Below are positions 1 through 11,699 of a stretch of 64,000 bases of DNA, piece by piece; within the stretch, counting starts at the first letter, position 1; every line of letters starts with the position of its first letter. The notes under the pieces are model-generated. The model was not told where the DNA came from. It saw only the letters and a list, made by a program, of their open reading frames with translations, and did not search any database. Source of the DNA: Artocarpus heterophyllus. Taxonomy: Eukaryota > Streptophyta > Magnoliopsida > Rosales > Moraceae. The translations under genes were made by a program, and so were the position numbers. Location: assembly GCA_025403435.1 (NCBI GenBank), contig CM046351.1, positions 22,599,276 through 22,663,275 of the forward strand, given 5' to 3'.

Positions 1-434
1 TCGTTTGGTCCATCGATTGTTCCTTTTCAACTTTTTGTTTGAAAAACACTCATCTTGCTTTGGCTTCCATTTTAAGTTTTATAATTATGCACAAAATATT
101 GTTGACTTTTTGGTTTTGTTACATTGAAGGTTGTAGTCGTCTCTATTATTTGAAGGAATCAAGATCTGTCATCTTAATTTTTTGTCTCTTTGATTATTCA
201 TTCAATTTAATCTTAACATCTGAGCGAATTTCAATTGTATAATTACTTTTAATATTTCGATCTTATATATGTTTTTCGGTTGTTAAATTTAAATAATATG
301 TCAAATAAATAATAAAGGGACAACTAAGATGACAAAAAAAATAGAAACAACAGGGTATAAACTGTGGTTGAAAACAGTAATTTCTAGTTAGAAAGTATTT
401 TTTTATTCACCTTTTTATGAATTACTTCACAGTC
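1..434. other. AT-rich intergenic DNA, nothing recognised
   Basis: No protein family, RNA gene or clear repeat is recognisable here. The only open frame of any length is low-complexity and hydrophobic and is most likely chance. Confidence 0.6.
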
Positions 435-1047
435 CAAATAGGCATTCAAATACGCTTTTATTTAAAAGATGGTCCAAATTTGGCATAGTATTAAGAGTGC
501 TATTTCTCCTGTCGCTATCCTAATCTTATAATTAAAGTAACGACTTGGTTTGGGCTACGGGATTCAAATTTAAAATAGGTATTTTTTTTTGGAAAGGACA
601 TAGCAAATAGGCATTCAAATACGCTTTTATTTAAAAGATGGTCCAAATTTGGCATAGTATTAAGAATGCTATTTCTCCTGTCGCTATCCTAATCTTATAA
701 TTAAAGTAACGACTTGGTTTGGGCTACAGGGTTCAAATTTAAAATAGGTATTTTTTTTTGGAAAGGACATAGCAAATAGGCATTCAAATACGCTTTTATT
801 TAAAAGATGGTCCAAATTTGGCATAGTATTAAGAATGCTATTTCTCCCGTCGCTATCCTAATCTTATAATTAAAGTAACGACTTGGTTTGGGCTACAGGG
901 TTCAAATTTAAAATAGGTATTTTTTTTTTGGAAAGGACATAGCAAATAGGCATTCAAATACGCTTTTATTTAAAAGATGGTCTAAATTTGACATAGTATT
1001 AAGATTGCTATTTCTCCGGTCGCTATCGTAATCTTATAATCAAAGTA
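435..1047. repeat. 170-bp tandem repeat, about 3.6 copies
   Basis: The phrase CAAATAGGCATTCAAATACG starts at 435, 604, 774 and 944, giving a period of 169-170 bp. The first three units are nearly identical apart from single-base changes and T-run length; the fourth is cut short near 1047. High identity suggests recent amplification. The array ends about 500 bp upstream of the CDC20 promoter elements. No coding potential is seen. Confidence 0.95.
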
Positions 1048-1265
1048 TGAGACGAGTAGTATGCACAAAGCAATAATAAAAAAATAATTACTTCGTAATG
1101 GTACGAACCTACGTACATATTCCACGTCACAAAATCACAACTAATTGGCCGTAAATGACTTTTTAGCACACAAATTGATTTTCCTGCTTTTTTGTAAGAT
1201 TTTTTTTCCTCTTGCTTTTTTTTTTTCCTTGTCTATTGAGCCTAAGTCAAATATTTTTTTTAGTG

Positions 1266-1347
1266 ATAGGCCATGATTTACTTCTTTTTTGAGAATACTA
1301 TTTTTTTTTCAAAATTTTCAAAAAAAAAGAAATAAATCATGGCCGGT
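1266..1347. repeat. short inverted repeat (hairpin)
   Basis: The segment around 1267-1292 (GGCCATGATTTACTTC then T-rich) is mirrored by 1320-1346 (A-rich then AAATAAATCATGGCC). The arms could pair across an AT-rich loop. It may be a small MITE remnant; no target duplication is evident. Confidence 0.6.
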
Positions 1348-1552
1348 TACTTAAAAAAAAAAATAGAAGAGAAAATCGTGGCCAAGAATAGTCTTCCACA
1401 TTCCTCCTATACTTATTTAGCGCGAAATTCCCCTATATAGTTTTACCTTAATTACCAAAATACCCACGTGCAGCACAGGATAGAACTGAAAATCAAGGGT
1501 AATTTCGAAATTTTGTCTTGGCTGCATTATTAGCCAACCGTTGACACAAAAG

Positions 1553-1563
1553 TAGCCGTTGGA
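1553..1563 (-). promoter_or_regulatory. MSA (mitosis-specific activator) element
   Basis: On the minus strand this reads TCCAACGGCTA, a full match to the plant MSA consensus YCYAACGGYYA bound by three-repeat MYB (MYB3R) factors at G2/M. A second AACGG core lies on the same strand about 20 bp upstream (1534-1545). Both sit just before the CDC20 TATA box, and CDC20 genes are known G2/M targets. Function is inferred. Confidence 0.75.
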
Positions 1564-1610
1564 TATCCCTTCGCCTCCAAGAAAAAGAGTTCAAAGAAAT
1601 CTCCTTCGTA

Positions 1611-1618
1611 TATATAAA
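1611..1618 (+). promoter_or_regulatory. TATA box of CDC20
   Basis: TATATAAA lies about 300 bp before the CDC20 start codon, which would put transcription start near 1645 and leave a pyrimidine-rich 5' leader of roughly 270 bases. It lies about 50 bp downstream of the MSA element. Confidence 0.65.
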
Positions 1619-1914
1619 CGCCTCTTTCGTCGTCAACAGTAAAACCTCTCTCAACGCATTTTCTGTGAACGAAAAAAAAATCTTCTCAAATTCTGCAGAA
1701 AAAAAAAGAAAAAACAGAGAAATCTCTCTCGCTCCGAAGATCAAGAATCGCAATCCGAAACGCTCTTTGAGAAATTCATCAAAATTCCAATCTTTGATCT
1801 CTCTCTCTATTTTCTGTTTAGCAAGAATTTTTCTCTGTTTTGATTTCGGATTTCGTTTTTTTTTTCCAGGGTTAATCTTTGGGTTTTCCTTTTCGTTCCT
1901 CTCTGTGTGCGATC

Positions 1915-4077
1915 ATGGATTCGGGATCGAGGAGTTCTTCGGCAAAGTTCAGATCTCGGCTTCCTCTCGGGGACCAGTTTATTCGGAGGAGGAAATCTTC
2001 GGAAAACGTAAGTGAATTTTCCTAATTTTGATGCTTTTGGGTTTAATTTTGCTTTCAATTTGTAATTTTGTTTTCAAGATTTCTATGGGTTTAGGGTTTT
2101 TTTAAAAGAAAATTGAGGAACGGTAGAAAATTAAAAGAAATTCTCTGCTTTGTTTTTTATTTTGCCGTTGTGGAACCGAAGCAGAATTTTTCCTTTTTTG
2201 TTTATTTATTTATTTTTTCAATTTTTTGTTCTTGCACTTACGCGGAATCCTAACGGTGCTTTGATGTGTCTTGGACCGTTGTTTTTCTTATGCGAAATTT
2301 CTTCGTAATCTCAAAGTTGAAAAAATTAGGGTTTTTTTTTTCAAGAAAACTGAGGAACAAAGAAATATAAAAAATAGCACTTTGCAGATTTCAAAATTTA
2401 ATCAGCTCATCATGTCATCTGCGTAATTGAGAAATATTTTTACCTTTTTTTTTGCATATTTTAAGGGAACAATTAGTGGAGCTTTATTTGTACCAATGTT
2501 TTCCTGATTCAAATTTCTTCTTAATTCTTCAATCAGTTGGACAGATTCATACCAAATCGTGCGGCTATGGATCTTGATTACGCGCATTTTATGATAACGG
2601 GAGGGAAGAAGGGCATAGAGAATTCGACGACTGGTGTTTCTCCATCAAGTGAGGCCTACCAAAAGAGACTCACTGAGGCCTTCAACATGAACCGGACTCG
2701 AATCTTGACTTTCAAGAATAAGCCCCCAATTCCAGTGGAACCAATTCCTTATTCCATGTTTTCGCCATCTAAAGAACAGTCCAAACCAATCAAGCCCCAA
2801 CGATTTATCCCACAGGTATAATTTACTGGACTAAAATTTGTGTTTTGTTTGGGTATATAGAAAAATTGGTTTTTGTTAATTTGTCCAAATTGAATTCGCA
2901 GAGCTGTGAGAGGACATTGGATGCTCCAGACGTTATAGATGATTTTTACATGAATTTGCTAGATTGGGGCAGTAATAATGTCCTTGCTATAGCTCTAGGA
3001 GACACAGTGTACCTCTGGAATGCTTCGGATGGAACGACATCGGAGCTTGTCACAGTTGATGCAGAAGATGGCCCTGTAACTAGCGTGAGCTGGGCTATTG
3101 ATGGGAGGCATATTGCTTTAGGCTTGAACAATTCCCATGTTCAGCTTTGGGATTGCATCTCCCATAGACAGGTTTGTCAACCATTTTCTATATTGGAACG
3201 TTTTTCATTGTCATTGTTCTTATTGGGAATAAAGTTGCTGATATATGTTTTCGCGGTTTGCAGCTTAGAACTCTGAGAGATGGCCACCGGGCGAGAGTAG
3301 GAGCATTGGCTTGGAACAGTCACATTCTCACAACAGGAGGAATGGAAGGCAGAATCATCAACAATGATGTGAGGGTAAGATCACACATTGTGGGAACTTA
3401 CGGGGGCCACCACTTGGAGGTCTGTGGACTGAAATGGTCAGCTTCAGGACAACAATTAGCTAGCGGTGGGAACGACAATCTTGTCTTCATATGGGACAGG
3501 TCTGCAGCCTCGTTGAATTCACCATCGCAGTGGCTTCACAGGCTCGAGGACCACAACGCCGCGGTGAGGGCCCTGGCTTGGTGTCCATTTCAGGGGAATT
3601 TGCTGGCTTCTGGGGGAGGTGAGGCTGACCAGTGCATAAAGTTTTGGAACACAAATACTGGGATGTGCTTGAACTCGGTTAATACTGGCTCACAAGTGTG
3701 CGCCTTGCAATGGAACAAGAACGAGCGGGAGTTGCTCAGTTCCCATGGTTTCAATCACAATCAGCTTATTCTTTGGAAGTACCCTTCTATGATGAAGATG
3801 GCTGAGCTTAGTGGACACACGTCCAGAGTCCTATTCATGGCTCAGGTAGATATTTAGTTTAGTCATTTGGAAGTTCTCAAGCCTTTTTGATCTTGTAACA
3901 GTTTTGCTAACTCTCTCTCTGTCTCTCTTTCTTCAGAGCCCCGATGGAAGAACCGTGGCATCGGCTGCCGGGGACGAGACATTGCGGTTTTGGAATGTGT
4001 TTGGGACGCCAGAGGTTGCTAAACGAGTAGAGAAAGAAAGTCCGGAGCCGTTTGCCCATCTGAACCGCATCCGCTGA
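1915..4077 (+). CDS. CDC20: CDC20, WD40 activator of the anaphase-promoting complex
   Basis: CDC20 recruits substrates such as mitotic cyclins and securin to the APC/C ubiquitin ligase and is held by MAD2 and BUBR1 at the spindle checkpoint. Five exons join in frame: 1915-2007, 2537-2815, 2902-3171, 3264-3845 and 3937-4077, giving 454 residues, the usual plant length. Visible motifs are an RxxL D-box-like sequence (13-16), the APC-binding C-box DRFIPNR (33-39), the MAD2-interaction segment [10 protein letters not shown] (86-95), seven WD40 blades (about 125-435) and the C-terminal Ile-Arg tail. The start chosen is the first ATG and gives the conserved N-terminus; all introns are GT-AG and the first (529 bp) is longest. 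No disruption is visible, so it looks functional. The MSA element upstream suggests G2/M expression. Confidence 0.97.
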
Positions 4078-4708
4078 GATAAAAGTTGGACAACCTGAAG
4101 CTGAAGTGATTTTTCATTAACTCTACTTTAGCTTTTTCTATATTATATATTTTTTACATTGCTTATCTAGCAATCTAAGATTTTTGTCATTTGATGATTA
4201 CTTTTCTTTAGTGTAGAGTTTCTTAATCATTATAATAACTTTAAATGATAAAATTGTACAGAATCAGTTGTACAAGACATACATACCTATTTATTGGATA
4301 GGTTACTCAAACATACTTTTATCATTAGCAGTTGAGTTTAGTGTTGCTGTTGTTGTTATTATTATTATTATCGTGGAAATAAGCAGTTGTGTTTAAGGTA
4401 GATGGATATAAGGCTGACATATACCGGACCAACTTCACAATCCCTGCCAACCCAAAAGCATAAAAGAGAAGTCAATGTCCTTTGTGTCCCCCACACCAAA
4501 AGCTGAAACAAAATTATTGTCCATCAAAATTTTGTGGTTTTATATCGAGACCTTTTCTGTTTGACTCTTTTTTTCTTGCTGCCTTGCTTGCGAAATGCTT
4601 GGCTTTGTCTGGTTGGTTGGGATGGACAAGTGTAATGGAGCTTTTAAATCCCTTTTAATCAATTGCATTACTTTCCAATCCACCCAACTATAATTTGACC
4701 CTACAGCT

Positions 4709-4791
<83 letters not shown>

Positions 4792-5998
4792 CCAATGAAT
4801 AATGCTTTGGTTGTAAAGTGAAGACACAGGCCCATTTCTCATTCTGATGACCATTGGAAGTGTTCTCATGCTTAGATAAATAGTGAACATCACAAACAAT
4901 AGCTTTCCTTAAATCCCTCAGCAATTGGGACCTTTTTCCCAATTAAATTACCCCAGTTGGCCTATGGCACAATGCAATGAAAGTTAAAAAAAAAAAAATA
5001 ATAAATTCAAATGTTTTTGATGAATTGAAAAAAAATCAACTTTTGCCTTGCACTATTGTATTCTTTACATAATCATTGCACAACTTTTTTCCAAATTCCA
5101 TATGTTCTAATCCGAATGTGTAATTTTAAGGTACACATACATCACATATATCCTATTTCTGTTGAAAAAAAAATTATCTGAGATGTTTGAGCCAAAAAAA
5201 AAGTTACAAATATTTAACGCATGAAATCGTGGTCAATCGTCATTTAGGCTGAAAAATAGAAACATATGCTTAAAGGAAAAAAAAAATAATAATAACAGAG
5301 AGATTTATGCGTCGTTTGGAGTGATTTTAACTTTTGAACCTACGAGCCCACAAGGGGCGCAATGAACAAATAGTTTAAAATGGTAAGGATCATCTAAAAC
5401 AAGCTAAATTGTCAGTTTTGAGAACTTGACCCCTTTAAGTTTTGACCATTTTAAACAATTTTTCATATTAAAAACTATTCTTATTCTCGTTTTTCTTTAT
5501 GAACAATAATTTTTCAAATATCATTTTTTTGAGTTTTATTTTTATTTTAAACATTTACATTTTAAATGTCAATTCAAAACTACTGTTTAAAAAATAGATT
5601 TAAAACCATCAATTTAAACTTTAAAGTTTAAAACTATACTATTTCAAACCCTTGTACCTAACAAGCATATCCTTAAACTTGATGGGATGCAGCGCTGATA
5701 TATGGACCAAATTGTGGGCTATAACCCTCTCTCTATAATGTGCCCTTATCACATTGGCTCCGAGCCTGAGCCCACTGAGGACTTTGAACATACAAAAGAT
5801 CGCCTATTTGACTCCATTTTTAACACCTTGGCTTTTTGGGTCTCTTGTACCGTGAGTGCCGAGTACAAGGAAGGTGGCCCATATTTTGTTTTAAAAAACA
5901 ACTTATAAGAGTGCCGCCTATCTTTTTAGGATTGTTTTTTTAAAAGACTTTTTTCAAAATTGTCTTTTAAATAAAAAAACATTTATTAAAAGTTTAAA
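4078..5998. other. CDC20 3' flank and AT-rich intergenic DNA
   Basis: It holds the CDC20 3' untranslated region and, beyond about 4300, unassigned AT-rich sequence. A 68-codon open frame near 5702-5908 resembles no family I know. A microsatellite is listed separately. Confidence 0.6.
4712..4789. repeat. compound (TA)n(GA)n microsatellite
   Basis: About 14 TA units run directly into about 24 GA units. It lies about 640 bp after the CDC20 stop codon and should be length-polymorphic. Confidence 0.97.
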
Positions 5999-8073
5999 TT
6001 ATTGAGATTGGTACCTTATAAGCAATGATATTATACATATTGTTAATAAATAAGTAAAATGACATTTGTAATTATTTGGTTGCTTATATGTATTATGAAT
6101 ACTTTAATAAATATCAAGAAAATTTGATGATTATTTATGTGACTATAAATATAGTATATAAGTATTATATGCTTAGAGATAATATTTATAGAAAATAGTC
6201 TAAATAGTCCATAATAATTAATTAAAGTTTAAGATCTTTAATTAAATATTACAAGTGTAGTCTAATCTCATTTAAAAGGAAATAGTCTATCTGGGGTATC
6301 ATTATAGGGACATTAGATTCGAGGCACTTTATATAATGAGATTATATAGAACTAGAATAGATAAATTTTGAATATCTAATGATCATTTGTTACAAATAGA
6401 GTACTTAAATTTATCATTATGATGATTATATATATGACAGTCTTAATTTTGAGTATTTACTATACTCCTATTTATGATATTATGTTTTTTGACTTGCGTC
6501 TTGGAAACATGGCTACAAATAATATTATATAGATCATAACTTAGCATCTTAGAAACATGATGGAATAAATGACTGGGAATAATATTATACAGATATAGAA
6601 TCCATTTCTTCCTTATGGAAGTTAGAAAAATAGCTTTATTGAGTGATGATCTGAGGTTTGAATACTAGAGCGCTCATTTATAATAAGATTATGAATTAAC
6701 TATTCATTAGAGAATTATTGGAACTCAATAATAAAGACATAATAAGAGAGGTAAACAAAAATTGAACTTAACTCTTATTATGAACTATTTATGAAGTACT
6801 GACTTATATGTAATGATTATATCAATGAACTACTTGCTAATTTTCTTTGAGTAATTTTCACTATAATATCAAGAGTTTAGTTTTAGTTTTTTTAGTAGAG
6901 TAACACTGAAACTAATAAATTTGACATATTAATTAAAGAGTTTGATTAATTGTCAAGTTTATTAGAGCTTGGGTTATGGGTCCATAGGTCCCCAATGCCA
7001 CCTTTATAACATTGTATTAGATTTAATACACAAGAATGAATTATGCATATTTACTTTGGAATTATTGAATCTCAAATTAATTATTTCACATTTGAGATAT
7101 TAATGCGACACAGAAAAATGTTCGCTATGACACATAATATAATGTAATAATATTATCACATTTAACTAAGAATTAGTTAATTAATTAATTGATTATAATT
7201 AATTAATTAATTAAATATGTTTTAAATTAATTAATAATATGTCAATAATAAAATTATTTAAATATAATTTTAATTTTGTGTATGACACATGTATGGTGGG
7301 ACCACATTTTGTTTTTTCCAACAAGGATAGAAAATTAAATTATTAATTAATTTAAAATCTATTCTTAAATAAATAAGATATATTTTTGAATTTAAATATA
7401 TATATAAGATTTAATTATATATATATTATATAAGAAAATCACATTAACTTGATTTACTTAAACAAATATATATTATATATATACATTATATAAAATCACG
7501 TTTATATAATTCAAAATTTTGAAAAAAAAAGAAGGAAATGTGGAGGTGCTTTTAAGCACTTCTTCCCCATATATCTGATTTATAATTCACCAACTAAAAA
7601 GTTTAGTGGGTGGTTTTTTAAATTTAAAATAAATTAAAATTAATTAAATAAATAGCTAACTGCTCATATATAAAAAATAGAGATAACAGTTATTTCAGAA
7701 CTTTTTTTCTTTCACTCAACTTTTTACAGAATACCCAAAGAGAAAAACTAAGAGTTTTTTTTCTAAAAAAAAAGGTCTACTATCTCATGTGTTGAGCACA
7801 TAGCTAATCTAGAAAAGTGTGAGGTTAATTTATTCTTGCAGTTTGACGCCCACTCGTCTTTCTATTGGTGTGGAGACCTGGCTTAGAAGATCATGGTGTC
7901 AAAAAGGAAAGCTAGGATACTCTAATAGGTCTTCAAGAGGTTTGTAAAAAATTCTTCAAGCTTTTTATTATTAATTAAAATTATATAGCTATTCTCGATG
8001 AGCGAAATTTTTAGAAAATTTTTGTTTATCAACGATCCATTCCTTTCACTGCTTTTCATATTTAATTCCAACA
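5999..8073 (+). mobile_element. degenerate LTR (solo), same family as the one at 8700
   Basis: The right end reads TTTCACTGCTTTTC and finishes in CCAACA at 8073, parallel to TTTCGCTGCG...CCAACA at the end of the better-preserved LTR at 8700-10705. A block near 6590-6680 (TATAGAATCCAT, later GAGCGCTCA) matches a block near 9315-9400 in the other copy, and the lengths agree (~2.07 versus 2.01 kb). The left end is decayed and approximate. No primer-binding site follows the right end, so it is a solo LTR or a 3' LTR fragment. The interior is very AT-rich. Confidence 0.55.
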
Positions 8074-8164
8074 CAAGTTGCCTTTCATTTTTTAATTAAA
8101 AATGTGATTTATAATAAGTCCAAATTGCTCTTCCTCCTCACTCTCTCATGTGGTAGATTAATCT

Positions 8165-8699
8165 GGTCGCTGACGTAGGGTATCGGATTATAACCTGGTA
8201 GGTTCCAAAGTTAGAACCTACTAGATTCTATTATATTTTCTTTGAAACAAAGAAGCACCAACTCCCTCTAATTGCCGGCATGAGATGCCAGATCATAACT
8301 AATAGGTTCCAAAGTTCAAACCTACTAGATTTTAACATATTCTTTTTAAAACAAAAAAACACAAACTACCTCTAGTTACCAGTGCGGGGTGCTGAATTGT
8401 AGCATGGTAGCTTTTTTAAAGTTGGAATCTATCACATTCCAACATGTTTTTTGAAACAACGAAGCATCAACTGCCCTCAACTATTGGCACAAGGTGCTGG
8501 ATTGTAACCAGGTAGCTTTCAAAGTTAAAACCTACCAGATGTCAACATATTTTCTTTGAAACAAAAAAGCACTAACTATCTCTTGTTGCCAGTGTAGGGT
8601 GTCAGATTGTAATTTTGTAGGTTACAAAATTAGAAACTATCAGATTTTAACATATTTTCTTTGAAACAAAGAAATACGAACTGCAAGGTTCAGTCTTGG
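8165..8699. repeat. ~104-bp minisatellite array, left part
   Basis: Diverged units carry AGGTTCCAAAGTT, then CTACTAGATT, then TTTCTTTGAAACAAAGAAGC and a GGGTGCNGGATTGTAA block. The GGTTCC/GGTAGC marker recurs near 8211, 8305, 8409, 8513 and 8620, a period of 94-107 bp. The array is interrupted at 8700 by the solo LTR and resumes at 10706. Confidence 0.88.
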
Positions 8700-10705
8700 T
8701 GTTAGACATGTATGCCTTAAGGAGTAAAAATGTAATAAGTTTTTGGAGACATTTTTATTAATAAAGAATTTATTATTTATATACCAAATCTTGTCCTCTT
8801 TACGTTCATATTTGTTGAATGTATGTTAAGCAAACAAAAGTCTGAGACTGTCGGTCTAAACCTTAAGAATTGGGCATATGACTGACGGATTATGCAGAAG
8901 ATATGATTCTTAAGGTGACGGTCTAAATCATACGATCCACAATCGAAGGAATAAAGTTAGGCGCTTTATTCATGCAAAGATTGTTATGTTGTCTATATCC
9001 TTTTTGAGAGATGGTTTGTCTTGACCATTGGAGATGGACTCCGTGAATAGAAACATTGGTACGTTGTCATAGGTGACGATGTGTTGGATCGGGACATAAA
9101 GTGAATTGATTTAGATTAATAATTCTGTATCGGCAAATCGATTCACTTTAGACAATCATTTGTGTTGTATCTTAATCCTGAGATGAATAGTAGGCCTGTT
9201 ATCTTGGCTTGTATCTTTTGATGTACCAAAGGGTGACACCCACATCTTAATAGTGGTATGCATGCTGGTACGCTGGAGGAATAACTCTTGATAGCGTAGA
9301 CCTATTATTTATAGATATGGAATCCATAGCTCCTCTTTAGAAGTAATAATATCCTCTTATATGCGTTATCTTGTAATTAAAAAACTGGAGCGCTCAACCA
9401 TTTGGATACATAGGTGTAACCAAATGGTATATTGTCCTTGAATAGTAAGTTTTTTGATGGTGAGATAATGGAATGTAAGATAAAAATAATCAGGAAGTTA
9501 AGATAGAACTAGTCCTTAAGCCGATTATGGATTATCATATAGGGATACGATACACTATGATATGTCATGAAGACTTAGTTATACGAGCTTCGTAATTCTA
9601 TATAGCTCGAGAATGCAGCTCCAAGCTTTAGTGGAGTAGCGTTGGAGTTGATAATTATGAAATGTATATATGGGATATTGGGTTTCATAATTATCGGGAG
9701 CTTGAACTATATAGGTCAATTTGGTCCCTTTTGCTAGCTCACAACATCCTGTAATGACACGGCGTGTTTTTCCAATAATTGGTAACTTATGTCAGATTTA
9801 TTAGATTGGTTGAAATTTAGAAGAATCAAATAATTCATGTCTGTTTATCGGTTGAATTAATTTTGTGATAAAAATTAATTCAAGATAAACTTGTTGAATT
9901 GTAAGGATCGAATAATTCTTGTTTGTTTATCAGTTGATTTAATTTTTGGATAAATTAGATCAAGATAAACTTGTAGAATTATTAGGAATTCATTTATTTT
10001 CTTAGAGATTATCTAGATAAAGTTATTTTAATTAGATAACTTCTCTATTAGGTTATTTGAATTAAAACTGAAACTTTATCTTATAGAATCTTGGGTGAAA
10101 AATAAAAGATTGGCGAGATTTTTATTCGACAGTTTGGCCTACCGATGGACATGTTTGGCCTACCGATCAGGTGGTTCAGCCTACCGATCAACGAAGGATA
10201 AGATCACGCATTTTCATGCAGATCTTATCAGATATTGATCCAAACTTGATTCTGTTTCGAGTTTTTGAGACCTAATCTGATAAGGACTGACCTATGACCA
10301 ATCTCTATATAAAGGGAGTAAGTCTTAAGAGTTACTTAGATCAATTGAGAGATTGAGAGTGATACTCTGCTAGTGAGATTTCGAAAACTCCCTGAGAGCT
10401 TTTATTCACAAATCACTAACACTTGCTTTGGGTTTTCTCAATTGGTTGGAAGGAGAGTCACTTGGTGGAAGAGCTGTATGTGTGAGCCCACACTCACTCC
10501 GGTAGTGGATAGAGAATAGCAAAGAAGACCAGTTGGTTGAGGCTCTTCTGGAATGTTACTTCTCTTCACGTATTGTGAGGGTTCTTCGGCACATAAAGGT
10601 TAATAAGATCTGGTTAATTTATGCATATAGCATGTCAAACTTGAGTCTTGAAAATTACCCTGATGTAAAATTTTTAAAATTTCGCTGCGTACTATTTTTC
10701 CAACA
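8700..10705 (+). mobile_element. solo LTR of an LTR retrotransposon (2,006 bp)
   Basis: It starts TGTTAGACATG and ends TTTTTCCAACA, the TG...CA form of plant LTRs. The flanks are CTTGG (8695-8699) and CCTGA (10706-10710). The uninterrupted paralogous unit near 10889 reads CAGTCCTGGAACCC, so both flanks are one-base derivatives of an original CCTGG 5-bp target duplication. A TATA-like CTATATAAAGGG near 10305 fits an LTR promoter. There is no internal coding sequence or second LTR, which implies LTR-LTR recombination. Confidence 0.82.
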
Positions 10706-10945
10706 CCTGAAACCCACTAGAACCTACCAGATGTCAACATCTTTTCTTTAAAACAAAAAAGCACTGACTGTCTCCTGTTGCCAGTTTAGGGTGTCGGATT
10801 GTAATTTAGTAGGTTACAAAGTTGGAACCTACCAGATTTCAATATATTTTTTTTGAAACAAAGAAATGCCAAGTGCAAGGTTCAGTCCTGGAACCCACTA
10901 GATTCCATCCTGAAACCCGTCAGGTTCCAAAGTAGAATCTCCCAT
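10706..10945. repeat. ~104-bp minisatellite array, right part
   Basis: The array from 8165-8699 continues after the LTR insertion with ACCTACCAGATGTCAACAT, TTTAAAACAAAAAAGCACTG and AGGTTACAAAGTTGG, then ends in a variant unit with AACCCACTAGATTCC. Confidence 0.85.
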
Positions 10946-11231
10946 AAAGGACAACAAAAAAAAAAAATGTTCACAAAATCCTTACACATAGATACAAAAA
11001 TCTTATATCTAACTATAAACTCAAACTACAACATATAATTTAGTCTCAACAAACAAAGAACAAGTGAGTACCAAAAACAAACAAATCTCAAAGCATGTTA
11101 AACAATAATATGTTGAGCGTTTTCTTCTTTCTTTTTCTTTTTTTTGGTTTGGTAGGAAAACTTAATCCAAAAAATATATAACAAAATTTGGATCTGTCAT
11201 TGATCTCGAACTCATGGCGACGAGCTTCCTA

Positions 11232-11651
11232 TCCATGGTTGCACTTTGGCACTAGCCAGAGCCAGTCGCTAGCAGCGAACTCCGATAATCAGATCGTGCA
11301 CTCGCCATCGAGTCCAGGGAGGTTCAAATCGGATGAAAAGCTCGCCATCAGAAACGTCTTCAGTGCCTTCTTGTTCACTCTTGTATTCACCACCATCAAT
11401 GAATAAGTAGATCCGAAATCCAATCTTGATTTCGACGAGGAAGACAAAGTGGAGACGAAGCTTGAGCAGCACAATGCATAGCGGATGATGGAGTTGATCC
11501 CTATGGAGCATATTAGAGCGCAGAGGAGGACGGAGAGGACCATCACGATGTTGTTGTTGAAGCTGCTGTCGTCGGGGTATTGCTCCGATGATGAGGAGGA
11601 GGAGGGGGGGTTTTGGCTGGACACAGCTGATGGAGGAGGATGATTAGCCAT
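11232..11651 (-). pseudogene. ATL-type RING-H2 ubiquitin ligase, broken
   Basis: From the ATG at 11651 the frame gives a Pro/Ser-rich start, a hydrophobic segment (VMVLSVLLCALICSIGINSI) typical of ATL membrane anchors, the KKALKTF block and the GLD signature just before the RING domain. The second RING cysteine codon has become TGA (11289-11291). Beyond it the same frame still reads LSEFAAS...VPKCNHG, the next RING portion, then hits TAG; the distal His/Cys half of the RING and the C-terminus are missing. ATL genes usually have no introns, so the stops are real lesions. It would have been an E3 ligase; it now looks dead. It lies close to the minisatellite and LTRs, perhaps moved with them. 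Confidence 0.8.
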
Positions 11652-11699
11652 GGGAAGTGGAGAGAAAAGGGGCGATTAGTAAAGAGAGAGGAACTAAGA

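Noticed and set aside
435..1047. CRISPR-like regular repeats
   Set aside because: The 170-bp units are contiguous with no spacers, and this is plant nuclear DNA. It is an ordinary tandem repeat.
5702..5908. 68-codon open frame with plausible amino-acid composition
   Set aside because: No family recognised, no flanking exons, and it lies in repeat-rich DNA. Left unannotated.
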